Shown in pieces: positions 35,839 to 44,949 of a stretch of DNA of 64,000 nucleotides. The stretch is taken from the NCBI RefSeq assembly GCF_900100165.1, contig NZ_FNEO01000001.1, forward strand, positions 1,984,001 to 2,048,000, read 5' to 3'. Within the stretch, counting starts at the first letter, position 1. Every line of letters starts with the position of its first letter. Below the pieces are notes generated by a model. The model was not told where the DNA came from. It saw nothing but the letters and a program-made list of their open reading frames with translations, and ran no database searches. The position numbers and the translations under genes are program-made. The stretch comes from Flavobacterium glycines. Its GTDB lineage: Bacteria; Bacteroidota; Bacteroidia; Flavobacteriales; Flavobacteriaceae.

Positions 35839-36702
35839 ATGGAGCCAATAAAAATTATCGAATGTCCGCGCGATGCCATGCAAGGCATTAAAACTTTTAT
35901 TCCTACGGAAAGAAAGGTGACGTACATTCAATCTTTATTGAGGGTAGGATTTGACACCATCGATTTTGGGAGTTTTGTCTCGCCCAGAGCGGTTCCGCAA
36001 ATGCAGGATACAGCTGCTGTTTTAGACCGACTGGATTTATCCAAAACTACATCTAAGTTATTAGCCATTATTGCTAATACTCAGGGAGCTGAGCAGGCTG
36101 CTCAATTTGAACCCATTCACTATTTAGGTTTTCCTTTTTCGATTTCTGAAAATTTCCAAATGCGGAATACACATAAAACCATAGCCGAGTCGATTATCAG
36201 TTTACAGGAAATTTTGGAAATTGCTGATAAAAAAAATAAAGAAGTAGTGGCTTATTTGTCTATGGGTTTTGGGAATCCTTACGGAGATCCATGGAATGTG
36301 GATATTGTAGGTGAATGGACTGAAAAATTGGCGGCAATGGGAGTGAAAATATTGTCGCTTTCAGATACCATTGGGAGTTCTACGCCGGAAGTGATTCGTT
36401 ATTTGTTTTCGAATTTGATTACTAAATATCCTCAGATTGAGTTTGGAGCGCATTTGCATACCACTTACGATAAATGGTTTGAAAAAATAGAAGCCGCTCA
36501 TCAGGCAGGTTGCCGAAGATACGACGGCGCGATTCAGGGATTTGGAGGTTGCCCAATGGCAAAAGACGAATTAACAGGGAATATGCCAACCGAAAAATTA
36601 CTTTCTTATTTTACGGCTAATAAAGAAAAATTGAATTTAAACCCTTTGAGTTTTGAAAGTGCCTATAATGAGGCATCTAAAGTGTTTAATACCTTTTATT
36701 AG
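35839..36702 (+). CDS. Hydroxymethylglutaryl-CoA lyase
   Basis: A 287-residue lyase that splits HMG-CoA to acetoacetate and acetyl-CoA, used in leucine breakdown. The start MEPIKIIECPRDAMQGIKTFIPT is chosen; the frame extends 42 codons upstream but those are non-coding. Motifs: ECPRDAMQG, the FVSPRAVPQMQD active-site region, AYLSMGFGNPYGDP, SDTIGSSTP, GAHLHTTYDKW and the Cys loop GFGGCPMAKDELTGNMPTE. A TATCTTTG box (35825-35832) ends only 6 bases before the ATG, so the mRNA may be leaderless. Confidence 0.92.
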   Translation: MEPIKIIECPRDAMQGIKTFIPTERKVTYIQSLLRVGFDTIDFGSFVSPRAVPQMQDTAAVLDRLDLSKTTSKLLAIIANTQGAEQAAQFEPIHYLGFPFSISENFQMRNTHKTIAESIISLQEILEIADKKNKEVVAYLSMGFGNPYGDPWNVDIVGEWTEKLAAMGVKILSLSDTIGSSTPEVIRYLFSNLITKYPQIEFGAHLHTTYDKWFEKIEAAHQAGCRRYDGAIQGFGGCPMAKDELTGNMPTEKLLSYFTANKEKLNLNPLSFESAYNEASKVFNTFY

Positions 36703-36768
36703 TGAATAAATGAATACTAATGTTTTTAGAATAACGTTTTTAAAGTTGAAAGATTGACCTAAAAAAAG

Positions 36769-37323
36769 ATGAAAAAGTATTATTTATATAAAATTGTTTG
36801 TTTGCTGCTGCTTACAGGAGGAAGTTTTTCCTGTACGAGTGACTTGAATTTTGATCAGGTAAATGATTTAAAATTGACACCTGTTTTTGAAGCAAATTTT
36901 AGTTATTTTAATGTTCCTGCAACCGCTTTTGTCAGCAGTACAGGTTTAGAATACCAATGGGCTTACGATGAACAGGAATTTGATGTTTTTAGGGATAAAT
37001 ATCTCAATAGTTATTTACAAAAAGTTGACTTTTATTTTGAAATAAATAATACAATTAATCGGGCTTATGTATTAAACGTTGTTTTGCTGGACGACAATAG
37101 TAACGCATTAACGACAATAAATTTTAATGTTCCGGCTTATTCAGGTACAACTAATACTATTACAAGAACTGAAATTTTTGAAAATATGAGATTGGAATTA
37201 CTCAAAAGAGCCAGAAAAATGCGTTTTTTAATAGCGATGGAGCCAGGTCCAACTTTAAATGCAAACAGTACAGGAAGCATTGTTTTGCGTTCCAGTGCAA
37301 CGGTTTATACGGAAATACAATGA
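36769..37323 (+). CDS. Uncharacterised lipoprotein paired with a DUF5723 protein
   Basis: A 184-residue protein with a lipoprotein signal (IVCLLLLTGGSFSC, Cys22). The mature part is beta-rich (VDFYFEINNTINRAYVLNVVLLDDNSNALTTINFNVPAYSGT, and a final SIVLRSSATVYTEIQ), like an Ig or fimbrial-type sandwich. No named family recognised. Its stop overlaps the start of the DUF5723 gene (ATGA), so the two are made together and probably act together at the outer membrane. Confidence 0.82.
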   Translation: MKKYYLYKIVCLLLLTGGSFSCTSDLNFDQVNDLKLTPVFEANFSYFNVPATAFVSSTGLEYQWAYDEQEFDVFRDKYLNSYLQKVDFYFEINNTINRAYVLNVVLLDDNSNALTTINFNVPAYSGTTNTITRTEIFENMRLELLKRARKMRFLIAMEPGPTLNANSTGSIVLRSSATVYTEIQ

Positions 37324-38723
37324 GGAAAAGTTTTTTATTTTTAATGTTACTCATTGTGGTTACTTGTTTTTCTCAGAATAAACAGGTTTTGTATAATTTA
37401 ACTTCAGTTCCACAATCAATGATGTTGAATCCCGGAGCGGATTTTAAGTATAAATATTATTTTGGAGTTCCCATGCTTTCCGGATTTTCATTTAAAGTAG
37501 GGTCAAGTGGTTTTTCAGCATATGATTTATTTGCGAATGACGGAGTCGATTTTAATGAGAAATTACGAAAAGTGGTTTATTCGACTACAAGAAATGATCA
37601 TGCGGCAATTAATGAACAAATAGAATTATTTAACGGTGGTATAAAATTAGGAGATTGGCTCGAAAACAAAGGTTATTTGTCTTTTGGTTTGTATCAGGAA
37701 TTTGATTTCTGGAGTTATATGCCAAAGGATCCTGCTATTTTGGCTTTGGATGGGAATCAAAATTATATTGGAAAAGCATTTGATTTATCCGATTTGAGTA
37801 TGAAAGCCGAAGTACTTTCGGTATTGCATGTAGGTTATCATAAAAATGTTTCCGATAATTTAATAGTTGGTGCCAGAGGAAAAATCTATTTTAGTGGATT
37901 TAATGCAACTTCAACTCAAAATTCGGGTTATATACTTACAAGACCTTCTAATACTACTATGTACGAACAAATTGTTCGTTCTAATTTGACTTTAAATACA
38001 TCGGGAATTTCAAAATATATAGCTGATGATTATGATGGTGATGTAGCTTCTGATGTGAAAAAACAACTTTTGTTTGGAGGAGATATGGGATTGGGATTTG
38101 ATTTAGGATTTACTTATTATCCTAAAAAGAATACCCAGATTACAGCCAGTATTCTGGATGTTGGTTTTGTGAGACATAGCAAAGATGTGGAAAATTTTAC
38201 TTATAAAGGCTATTATAAATACGAAGGGATTAATCCGGGCTTTTCGGGCAATGATGATCCGGATGGTGTATATAGTGATTTTAATGAGTCGGTTAAAAGA
38301 GATACTTTGTATAATAAATATACCACTTGGCGTCCTGTTAAACTAAATGCGTCTTATCAATATTCTTATGGTGTAAACAGAGATGAAGATTGTGTATGTG
38401 AGGCTGGTGAAAAGCCTTATAAGAATGCGGTAGGAGCCCAGCTTTTTATAATGAGTACGCCAAGGTTGCCTATTACCGCTTTAACTGGGTTTTATCAAAG
38501 AAATGTTTCCGGTAAATTACAATTGAAGGCAACATATACTTTGGATTCGTATTCCTATACTAATATAGGCTTGGGATTATCGGCTAGGTTAGGGGCATTC
38601 AATATGTATTTTATGGGGGATAATTTATTAGGATATCGCGATCTGTCTAAAGCCAATAGTCTTTCTGTTCAATTTGGATTTAATTTTATTTTCAAAGACA
38701 GTAATGAACCACCAAATAAATAG
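37320..38723 (+). CDS. DUF5723 family outer-membrane beta-barrel protein
   Basis: A 467-residue protein with a signal peptide (SFLFLMLLIVVTCFSQ). The mature start YNLTSVPQSMMLNPGADFKYKYYFGVPMLSG and repeated amphipathic strands (KGYLSFGLYQEFDFWSYMP, SDNLIVGARGKIYFSGF, GDMGLGFDLGFTYYPKKNTQITASILDVGF, FNMYFMGDNLLGY) match the DUF5723 family of Bacteroidota, predicted porin-like barrels. Translationally coupled to the lipoprotein. Family function unknown. Confidence 0.88.
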   Translation: MRKSFLFLMLLIVVTCFSQNKQVLYNLTSVPQSMMLNPGADFKYKYYFGVPMLSGFSFKVGSSGFSAYDLFANDGVDFNEKLRKVVYSTTRNDHAAINEQIELFNGGIKLGDWLENKGYLSFGLYQEFDFWSYMPKDPAILALDGNQNYIGKAFDLSDLSMKAEVLSVLHVGYHKNVSDNLIVGARGKIYFSGFNATSTQNSGYILTRPSNTTMYEQIVRSNLTLNTSGISKYIADDYDGDVASDVKKQLLFGGDMGLGFDLGFTYYPKKNTQITASILDVGFVRHSKDVENFTYKGYYKYEGINPGFSGNDDPDGVYSDFNESVKRDTLYNKYTTWRPVKLNASYQYSYGVNRDEDCVCEAGEKPYKNAVGAQLFIMSTPRLPITALTGFYQRNVSGKLQLKATYTLDSYSYTNIGLGLSARLGAFNMYFMGDNLLGYRDLSKANSLSVQFGFNFIFKDSNEPPNK

Positions 38724-38830
38724 TAAGAAAGTTGTAACTGTTTTTTATAGCACTAATAATACTAATAAAAGATTTGAATTTGCTCCTGAATTAAATTAAA
38801 ATTCAAATTTAATAAATCAAAATAATTTGC

Positions 38831-38838
38831 TATATTTG
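38831..38838 (+). promoter_or_regulatory. -7 box TATATTTG of guaB
   Basis: TAnnTTTG match 26 bases before the ATG. Confidence 0.6.
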
Positions 38839-38864
38839 CACGCAATTCAACTAGAAATTGCAAC

Positions 38865-40337
38865 ATGATAGCACACAATTCAAAGATTATCGGAGAAGGT
38901 TTAACTTACGATGATGTATTATTAGTTCCAAATTACTCACAAGTGCTTCCTCGCGAAGTGAGTATCAAAACAAAATTCTCAAGAAACATAACACTTAACG
39001 TTCCTATTGTATCTGCTGCTATGGATACAGTAACTGAAAGTTCTATGGCTATTGCTATGGCGCAAGAAGGAGGAATAGGTGTTTTACATAAAAACATGAC
39101 TATTGAGCAGCAAGCTGCAAAAGTACGTAAAGTAAAACGTGCTGAGTCAGGGATGATCATTGATCCGGTTACTTTGCCACTTACAGCTACTGTTGCTGAT
39201 GCAAAATTAGCTATGAAAGAATACGGTATTGGTGGTATTCCTGTTGTTGATGAAAATCAAACATTAAAAGGAATTGTTACCAACCGTGATTTACGTTTTG
39301 AGAAAAACAGTACGCGTCCAATTGTTGAGGTAATGACTAAGGACAACTTAGTAACTGTTGCTGAAGGAACTTCGTTAGCAGAAGCTGAAGTAGTTTTACA
39401 AGGTCATAAAATCGAGAAACTTCCTGTAATAGACAAAGACAATAAATTAGTAGGTTTGATTACATTTAGAGATATTACTAAATTAAATCAAAAACCAAAT
39501 GCTAACAAAGATAAATACGGACGTTTGCGTGTAGCTGCTGCTCTAGGTGTTACTGCTGATGCCGTTGAAAGAGCAACTGCTTTAGTAAATGCAGGAGTAG
39601 ATGCTGTAATTATTGATACTGCTCACGGACATACTAAAGGAGTGGTTGATGTTTTAAAAGCGGTTAAAGCGCAATTCCCAGATTTAGATGTTGTTGTTGG
39701 AAATATAGCTACACCGGAAGCAGCTCAATATTTAGTTGATAATGGTGCTGACGGAGTTAAAGTTGGTATTGGACCTGGTTCTATCTGTACTACCCGTGTA
39801 GTTGCAGGTGTTGGTTTTCCACAGTTTTCAGCTGTTTTAGAAGTAGCTGCTGCTATTAAAGGTTCTGGAGTTCCTGTAATTGCCGATGGTGGAATTCGTT
39901 ATACAGGAGATATTCCTAAGGCTATTGCTGCCGGTGCTGACTGTGTAATGTTAGGTTCTCTTTTAGCAGGAACTAAAGAATCTCCGGGAGAAACTATCAT
40001 TTTTGAAGGAAGAAAATTCAAATCATACAGAGGAATGGGATCTGTTGAAGCAATGCAAACAGGTTCTAAAGACCGTTATTTCCAGGATGTAGAAGACGAT
40101 GTTAAGAAATTAGTTCCGGAAGGAATTGTTGGTCGTGTGCCTTACAAAGGAGAATTAAACGAAAGTATGTTGCAATTTATTGGAGGTTTGCGTGCCGGAA
40201 TGGGATATTGCGGAGCTCAGGATATCGCTACTTTGCAAGCAACAGGACGTTTTGTACGTTTGACTTCAAGCGGGATTTCTGAAAGTCATCCTCATAACGT
40301 AACTATTACTAAAGAAGCTCCAAATTATTCAAGATAA
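38865..40337 (+). CDS. guaB: Inosine-5'-monophosphate dehydrogenase
   Basis: A 490-residue enzyme that oxidises IMP to XMP, the first committed step to GMP. The barrel is split by two CBS domains (about 95-205; [32 protein letters not shown] and [16 protein letters not shown]). Catalytic loop [17 protein letters not shown] with the nucleophile Cys, [28 protein letters not shown], and the flap RGMGSVEAM. Standard length; own promoter and terminator. Confidence 0.98.
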   Translation: MIAHNSKIIGEGLTYDDVLLVPNYSQVLPREVSIKTKFSRNITLNVPIVSAAMDTVTESSMAIAMAQEGGIGVLHKNMTIEQQAAKVRKVKRAESGMIIDPVTLPLTATVADAKLAMKEYGIGGIPVVDENQTLKGIVTNRDLRFEKNSTRPIVEVMTKDNLVTVAEGTSLAEAEVVLQGHKIEKLPVIDKDNKLVGLITFRDITKLNQKPNANKDKYGRLRVAAALGVTADAVERATALVNAGVDAVIIDTAHGHTKGVVDVLKAVKAQFPDLDVVVGNIATPEAAQYLVDNGADGVKVGIGPGSICTTRVVAGVGFPQFSAVLEVAAAIKGSGVPVIADGGIRYTGDIPKAIAAGADCVMLGSLLAGTKESPGETIIFEGRKFKSYRGMGSVEAMQTGSKDRYFQDVEDDVKKLVPEGIVGRVPYKGELNESMLQFIGGLRAGMGYCGAQDIATLQATGRFVRLTSSGISESHPHNVTITKEAPNYSR

Positions 40338-40357
40338 TTTGCTTTTAATGATAAACG

Positions 40358-40387
40358 AAAAAAGACTGTCCTTTGACAGTCTTTTTT
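40358..40387 (+). terminator. Intrinsic terminator of guaB
   Basis: AAAAAAGACTGTC / GACAGTCTTTTTT with a CTTT loop; it can also serve the convergent PH-domain gene. Confidence 0.9.
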
Positions 40388-40402
40388 GTTTTTCAAAAGT
40401 TT

Positions 40403-40783
40403 CTATTTCAATACATGTGTTGCTAATACCTGGTGTACATCATAAACATTAACTGATTTGTTAAATTGTTTTCTGATGCTTGGGACTTGTTCGCTGGAAA
40501 CCCAAATTTTTAATTCAGCATCCAAATCAAATGTGCCCGCAGTTTCTATACTGAAACGGCTGATGCTTTTGTATGAAATGGATTTGTATTCCACTTTACT
40601 TCCGGTTAGGCCTTGTTTGTCAACCAGAATAAGTCTTTTGTTAGTAAAAATAAATACATCTCTGATGAGTTTGAAACCCAATTCTATTTCTTCTCCGTTT
40701 ATTAATAATTTGCCATAATCTTTTTGCAAATCTTCCTGGCTCACTGTTCCTGCGTTTCCAAGTAAAGCTGAAAATAATCCCAT
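40403..40783 (-). CDS. Bacterial PH-domain protein
   Basis: A 126-residue protein of the bacterial PH-domain family (bPH_1-like): LLINGEEIELGFKLIRDVFIFTNKRLILVDKQGLTGSKVEYKSISYKSISRFSIETAGTFDLDAELKIWVS. The motif V/F.TN.R.I...K.G is characteristic. No signal peptide or membrane helix. Function of the family is not established. Confidence 0.88.
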   Translation of the reverse strand: MGLFSALLGNAGTVSQEDLQKDYGKLLINGEEIELGFKLIRDVFIFTNKRLILVDKQGLTGSKVEYKSISYKSISRFSIETAGTFDLDAELKIWVSSEQVPSIRKQFNKSVNVYDVHQVLATHVLK

Positions 40784-40981
40784 AATTTTTCTTTTTGTTA
40801 TTTACTCTTTTGTTTATAATGCAAAATAATTTAATTGCTTTTCTTTCAAAGATATTGAAAAGTTGTATTGGTTGGTAAGAAAAATATTAAAATGAAAAAG
40901 ATGACAATCCAATTATCAATAAAATAGAGAGATTGTCTCAAAAGGGTGGTCTCTTTTTTATTTGGCATAAAAATTACAAAA

Positions 40982-41791
40982 TCAATTTTGAGTTGCAATC
41001 TTTAAATCCTCTTGCATTTTGTTCCAGTTTTTTGTGTTTAGAATTTTCTTGTAATTGGCATTCTTTTTTTTACAATACTCAACTATATATTTAGATCTTT
41101 CTTTTGATTCCGGATGTGTGCTTATCCATGTCAGGTATTTTGCTGTTTTCTTCTCGGAATCAGATAGTTTATAGAGAAAATTGGCAAAAGCTTCGGGATT
41201 TATTTTTGTGTTGACCAGATAATCCACAGCTTTAATATCGGCTTCTTTTTCTAATCCTCTGTCAAAAGCAGTAGAGGATAGTGTTTTTAGTGTTTCCTGA
41301 ATTACTTCGGTATTTCTATTTCCAGTAGATGTTGAAATTAAAACCGAAATCCCTACCTCTTTAATTAATTTTTTAAAAACATGATTAAGTTCTATATGTG
41401 CAATTTCGTGACAAATTACGCCACTAAGTTCTTCAGGGTTGTCCGAATTTGCCAGTAGAGCACTATAAATAACTAAATGTCCGTTAGGCAAAGCAAAAGC
41501 GTTGATTTCATTTTTTTCAATGATATGAACTTTGATTGATTTTCGGTCAATTGCATTGGCTACACATATTTTGTTTACAATTGTATCCACTGTAGCAGTT
41601 ACAGATGACGTTTTGTTTTCTTTCTCTGTTTTTTTGATGATATCCCAAAAAAGAGTTCCTAATTTTTCTTCTGTTTTGTCGGTAGCTTTATCGGTATTAA
41701 AAATTGAAACCCAATTAATTTGGGCTAAGGCAAACCAGGTTAAGAAAAATAACAGCACTCCGGTAAAACTTTGTATTATGAGTTTTTTCAT
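40982..41791 (-). CDS. M48-family metallopeptidase with N-terminal membrane anchor
   Basis: A 269-residue protein from the ATG that overlaps the upstream stop (ATGA). One N-terminal helix (SFTGVLLFFLTWFALAQ) exports or anchors it. The zinc site is complete: HEIAHIELNHVF (HExxH) and the third ligand Glu in LEKEADIKAVDYL. NAFALPNGHLVIYSALL before the site is typical of periplasmic M48 (BepA/LoiP-like) peptidases, which handle misfolded outer-membrane proteins. Last of four coupled genes after TM2, DUF2752 and DUF4870 membrane proteins. Confidence 0.9.
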   Translation of the reverse strand: MKKLIIQSFTGVLLFFLTWFALAQINWVSIFNTDKATDKTEEKLGTLFWDIIKKTEKENKTSSVTATVDTIVNKICVANAIDRKSIKVHIIEKNEINAFALPNGHLVIYSALLANSDNPEELSGVICHEIAHIELNHVFKKLIKEVGISVLISTSTGNRNTEVIQETLKTLSSTAFDRGLEKEADIKAVDYLVNTKINPEAFANFLYKLSDSEKKTAKYLTWISTHPESKERSKYIVEYCKKKNANYKKILNTKNWNKMQEDLKIATQN

Positions 41792-42225
41792 TGTTTTGAT
41801 TTGCAAATTAAATTGGTCAGACTACCATAAAACCACCATTCAACATGGATTCCTTTTCTAGTTTGAATCGCAGTGTAGATTGTTGCAATAAATTCGGTTA
41901 AATTAAAGATGAAGGCAGTAATTAGATATGCAATGTATTTACTTGTAATGGTTTCATCTGTAAAAATAATGGAAATTGTCCACCAAAAACCAAAACTATT
42001 AATGAATAGCATTGAGAATTGTGAGAGTAACGCCTGTGTACAATGCCATCGAACAAAATAAGTTCCTTTGCGATTTCCGATATAAAAAATTAATGTTGCA
42101 ATAAGATTGATAATAGGTAAGGGCAAACCAGCAATAAGAGCTATTAATGACATTAAATAACTATTTGATGCTTTTTCAGCCTCGTGTTCTCCGGGCGTAT
42201 AACTAAATGTAGATGTTTGTGTCAT
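41788..42225 (-). CDS. DUF4870 membrane protein
   Basis: A 145-residue protein with about four membrane helices: LMSLIALIAGLPLPIINLIATLIFY, FVRWHCTQALLSQFSMLFI, ITAFIFNLTEFIATIYTAI. The pattern of DUF4870/Tic20-like proteins, including RWHCTQAL in place of the usual F...Q.L, is present. It overlaps the genes on both sides by 4 bases (ATGA), so translation is coupled through the operon. No known function. Confidence 0.87.
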   Translation of the reverse strand: MTQTSTFSYTPGEHEAEKASNSYLMSLIALIAGLPLPIINLIATLIFYIGNRKGTYFVRWHCTQALLSQFSMLFINSFGFWWTISIIFTDETITSKYIAYLITAFIFNLTEFIATIYTAIQTRKGIHVEWWFYGSLTNLICKSKQ

Positions 42226-42638
42226 AGTTCTTTAGTGATATTCCAAATCCAGTTAATAATTACTATAAAAATTAGTGGTATTGCATATTTTGGTTTTCTT
42301 AAAAAAGACTCTGTATTTTGATAGAATTTAAAGAAAGTACTTCTATTTGAGTTTACATCGTAAATGATCCATATTGGAGCTAAGATCATAATTGTTAGTA
42401 TGATATAACCTAATGGATTGATGAAAAAAGCTTCAGTAAAATTACCTTTGATTAAAGAAAGTATCGAGCGTGTTGCTCCACAAGAAGGGCAGGGTATATT
42501 TAAAGAGTGTTTTATAAAACAAGCTTCAATTGATGGATTGTTAGTCCTGTTTTGTGTTGATACATAATACAACCAAATATACCCTGTTAAACAGCTTATA
42601 AAAATTATAGAATATAATTTATTTCTGCTTAATTTCAT
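42222..42638 (-). CDS. DUF2752 membrane protein
   Basis: A 138-residue protein from the ATG that shares one base with the TM2 stop (TAATG); a longer in-frame version lies inside the TM2 gene and is rejected. The DUF2752 hallmark CPSCGATRSILSLIKGNFTEAFFINPLG is present, with three hydrophobic helices. The CPxCGxTR motif could bind metal or form a disulfide. Function unknown. Second gene of the four-gene operon. Confidence 0.9.
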   Translation of the reverse strand: MKLSRNKLYSIIFISCLTGYIWLYYVSTQNRTNNPSIEACFIKHSLNIPCPSCGATRSILSLIKGNFTEAFFINPLGYIILTIMILAPIWIIYDVNSNRSTFFKFYQNTESFLRKPKYAIPLIFIVIINWIWNITKEL

Positions 42639-42976
42639 TAATACAGAAATTGTTGCAATTTTTGCATGTTTTTTTCTCTTGTAGCACCTTGTATCATAAA
42701 CCAATCAATGATTGCCCAAATTCCAAAACCACCACAGGTTAATAATTTTCCAACTCCAAGACCTGTATCTCCAATAATAAAGCGATCTATACCAAGAGAA
42801 CCAGCTAAAATAGAAACAATTAAACTAGTAGTTGGATCTTTTAACTGAAGTGTTGATATTAAAGGCCATTTAGAATCGTCTAAATTAATTAGTCTGTCTC
42901 TGATTGAATTAAGGTGATGACTTTCGAAAAATTTAGCATTTGTCATGATAAACATATCTACCTTTTGTGCTTCCAT
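42638..42976 (-). CDS. TM2-domain protein
   Basis: A 112-residue protein. Residues 1-45 are soluble (FFESHHLNSIRDRLINLDDSKW). The TM2 domain follows: DPTTSLIVSILAGSLGIDRFIIGDTGLGVGKLLTCGGFGIWAIIDWFMI, two helices joined by a short turn with the conserved G..RF..G and W..iD. First gene of the tightly overlapping operon. TM2 proteins often accompany DUF2752 proteins in Bacteroidota; no biochemical role is known. Confidence 0.9.
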   Translation of the reverse strand: MEAQKVDMFIMTNAKFFESHHLNSIRDRLINLDDSKWPLISTLQLKDPTTSLIVSILAGSLGIDRFIIGDTGLGVGKLLTCGGFGIWAIIDWFMIQGATREKNMQKLQQFLY

Positions 42977-43185
42977 TAATTTTTTATTTATTAGTACTAC
43001 TCATATGGCTTTTCGTTTTCGCCCCGTTTTAATGGTATCTGGTCTCCATTATATTTTAGAAGGTTTTGTTTGTATTATTTACAAAGTATTATACATAAAA
43101 ATCTTACTAAGGATTCAAATATAGTAAAATATTTTAGATGTAATAAGAAAAGTTTGCGCTTGTGTTTTTTCTATATTTTCTGATC
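42977..43185. other. Upstream region of the TM2 operon and 3' side of the MgtC-like gene's neighbour
   Basis: AT-rich with a small GC island near 43018 (TTTTCGCCCCG). No confident promoter box or terminator stem was found. Confidence 0.3.
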
Positions 43186-44469
43186 TTAAAATAGAAAAGA
43201 GACTACTAAACCGGTAATTATAAGTATACTAAAGCTAAAAAGAATTGGTTTATTAATACTTTTTTTAGAAAGACTCATAGCGTATATCATTTTTAACAGA
43301 TTATTGCTTGTTACGGCATTGATAACAGCAGTGGCTAAAATTCCTTCATTAATGCTCCATTTGCTTTGAAAAATATTGATAATAAAAGGATCAATATCGG
43401 TTACTCCTACAGCAAAGGATAGAATTTGAATTCCTGATGTTCCGTATTGTGTATTGATAAAACCAGTTAAAAATGCAAAAACAATAAATAGAATTCCAAA
43501 TACCAAAGAGGTTTTAAATTCAAGAGGATTGGACAAGGAGTTAATTTCCGATTGTTGCGACAGTTTGTTGAGTTGATTAGAATCAGCCCAAATAAAGTAT
43601 AGAGCAATCGAAGCAGAAATAATAGCAAGAATACTCAGGGTAGGGGCCAGTTGCAGGGCAATTGATTTGTTAAATAAATAGGCAAGGATGAAAATCCGGA
43701 TGAACATCATTGTTGTAGCCAGAATAATGGCAGCGGTTATTTTGAAATCTCTATCCGATTCTTTACTTTTTTTGGCCAAAATAAAAGTTGTTGCTGTACT
43801 GCTGTACAATCCCCCCAGAATTCCGGTAAGTAAAATTCCCGATTTTGGAAAGACAAATTTTTGTAGTAAATAACTAAAATAAGAAATGCCGGAAACGGCT
43901 ACAATAGCCACCCAAAATTTATAAGGGGAAATAGTTATTGTATCTGAAAAAGGAGTGTTAGGTAATAATGGTAAAATTACTCCGGCTATGACTAAAAATT
44001 TGGCCAAAGTGATGAATTCGTTGTCATCTATTTTTTTTGAAAAATCAAAAAGAGCTTCTTTGATTTCTACCAAAATTAAAACCGAAACTACAATTAGAAT
44101 AACCAACCAATCGGCTTGGGTGTAAATCAAAGGAGCAAGACAAAAGGTAATGAGTGCTACAACAATGGATGTTATGCTGAATTTTTTTTGTTGTGCACTT
44201 TTATTGAAATAAAACACTGCCAGAAACAGTCCTAAAACCAAGCCGCCACCTAAGAAAGGAATTAATGTGTGGGGGTCTAATTTGAAAAGTATAAAACCTA
44301 AAATACCAATAAGAGTAAAAGTTCTATCGGTCCCAAAGCGGCTGCCTATACTTGAATTTAAAAATTGTCTTCGCTGTTCTAATCCAATTAATAGTGAAAA
44401 CAGGACCACTAAAATAAATTTGATTAAATCAGGCGGTAAAAGAGTGATGAGATCATTTGGGGTTTCCAT
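43186..44469 (-). CDS. MgtC/SapB plus DUF4010 membrane protein
   Basis: A 427-residue integral membrane protein with roughly 12 helices. The N-terminal third matches MgtC/SapB (FILVVLFSLLIGLEQRRQFLNSSIGSRFGTDRTFTLIGILGFILF) and the rest matches DUF4010 (FWVAIVAVSGISYFSYLLQKFVFPKSGILLTGILGGLYSSTATTFILAKKS; GVTDIDPFIINIFQ). The conserved SSTATT and GVTDIDPF motifs suggest a transporter or channel role, but the substrate is unknown. Confidence 0.9.
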   Translation of the reverse strand: METPNDLITLLPPDLIKFILVVLFSLLIGLEQRRQFLNSSIGSRFGTDRTFTLIGILGFILFKLDPHTLIPFLGGGLVLGLFLAVFYFNKSAQQKKFSITSIVVALITFCLAPLIYTQADWLVILIVVSVLILVEIKEALFDFSKKIDDNEFITLAKFLVIAGVILPLLPNTPFSDTITISPYKFWVAIVAVSGISYFSYLLQKFVFPKSGILLTGILGGLYSSTATTFILAKKSKESDRDFKITAAIILATTMMFIRIFILAYLFNKSIALQLAPTLSILAIISASIALYFIWADSNQLNKLSQQSEINSLSNPLEFKTSLVFGILFIVFAFLTGFINTQYGTSGIQILSFAVGVTDIDPFIINIFQSKWSINEGILATAVINAVTSNNLLKMIYAMSLSKKSINKPILFSFSILIITGLVVSFLF

Positions 44470-44630
44470 TTTGGAATAATTTAGTTAAAAACAAATTTTA
44501 AAAAACGATTTGCTTTCAGCATTGTTAAAATCTTAATTAAAATTACAATTTTTAGTTTTGAACCAGAGGGTAATATTAAAAAAAAATAAAATTGAAAGTA
44601 AACGAACTATTTGTTCTATTATTTAAAAAA

Positions 44631-44939
44631 TTAGAACCAAAGTGTTATCTGAATTGTTTTTCCGACTGTAATGGCTTCTTTTTTACGTATTTCTGCTTTT
44701 AAAGGGAGTAAATAGGTGTCCATTTTGGTATCAAACCAAATGGCAGTTTTCCATTCGCTGTTTCCTGTTTTTGCAACGGCTTTTAATCTTCCCCAGCCTT
44801 CTTCTTCTGATTGTAGTGCTGTTCGGATTTCGAAAGCCATAGTTGAAGGTAAAGAAATAAAATACCAGCCTCCAGGCGAAGCATGTTGCCAGACCTCAGC
44901 TGAAAATTCATATTTGATTTTTGCGTTCAATAAAGACAA
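44631..44939 (-). CDS. DUF1905 domain protein
   Basis: A 102-residue protein of the DUF1905 family: YEFSAEVWQHASPGGWYFISLPSTMAFEIRTAL, GWGRLKAVAKTGNSEWKTAIWFDTKMDTYLLPLKAEIRKKEAITVGKTIQITL. DUF1905 is often fused to or found near YdeI-like OmdA domains. Here it stands alone, 10 bases after a lipoprotein gene. Small beta-barrel fold likely; function unknown. Confidence 0.9.
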   Translation of the reverse strand: MSLLNAKIKYEFSAEVWQHASPGGWYFISLPSTMAFEIRTALQSEEEGWGRLKAVAKTGNSEWKTAIWFDTKMDTYLLPLKAEIRKKEAITVGKTIQITLWF

Positions 44940-44949
44940 ATCTTATAGG

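Noticed and set aside
40921..40960. GAGATTGTCTC ... GGTCTCTTTTTT as a terminator of the M48 operon
   Set aside because: Only a weak broken stem can be drawn; not strong enough to call.
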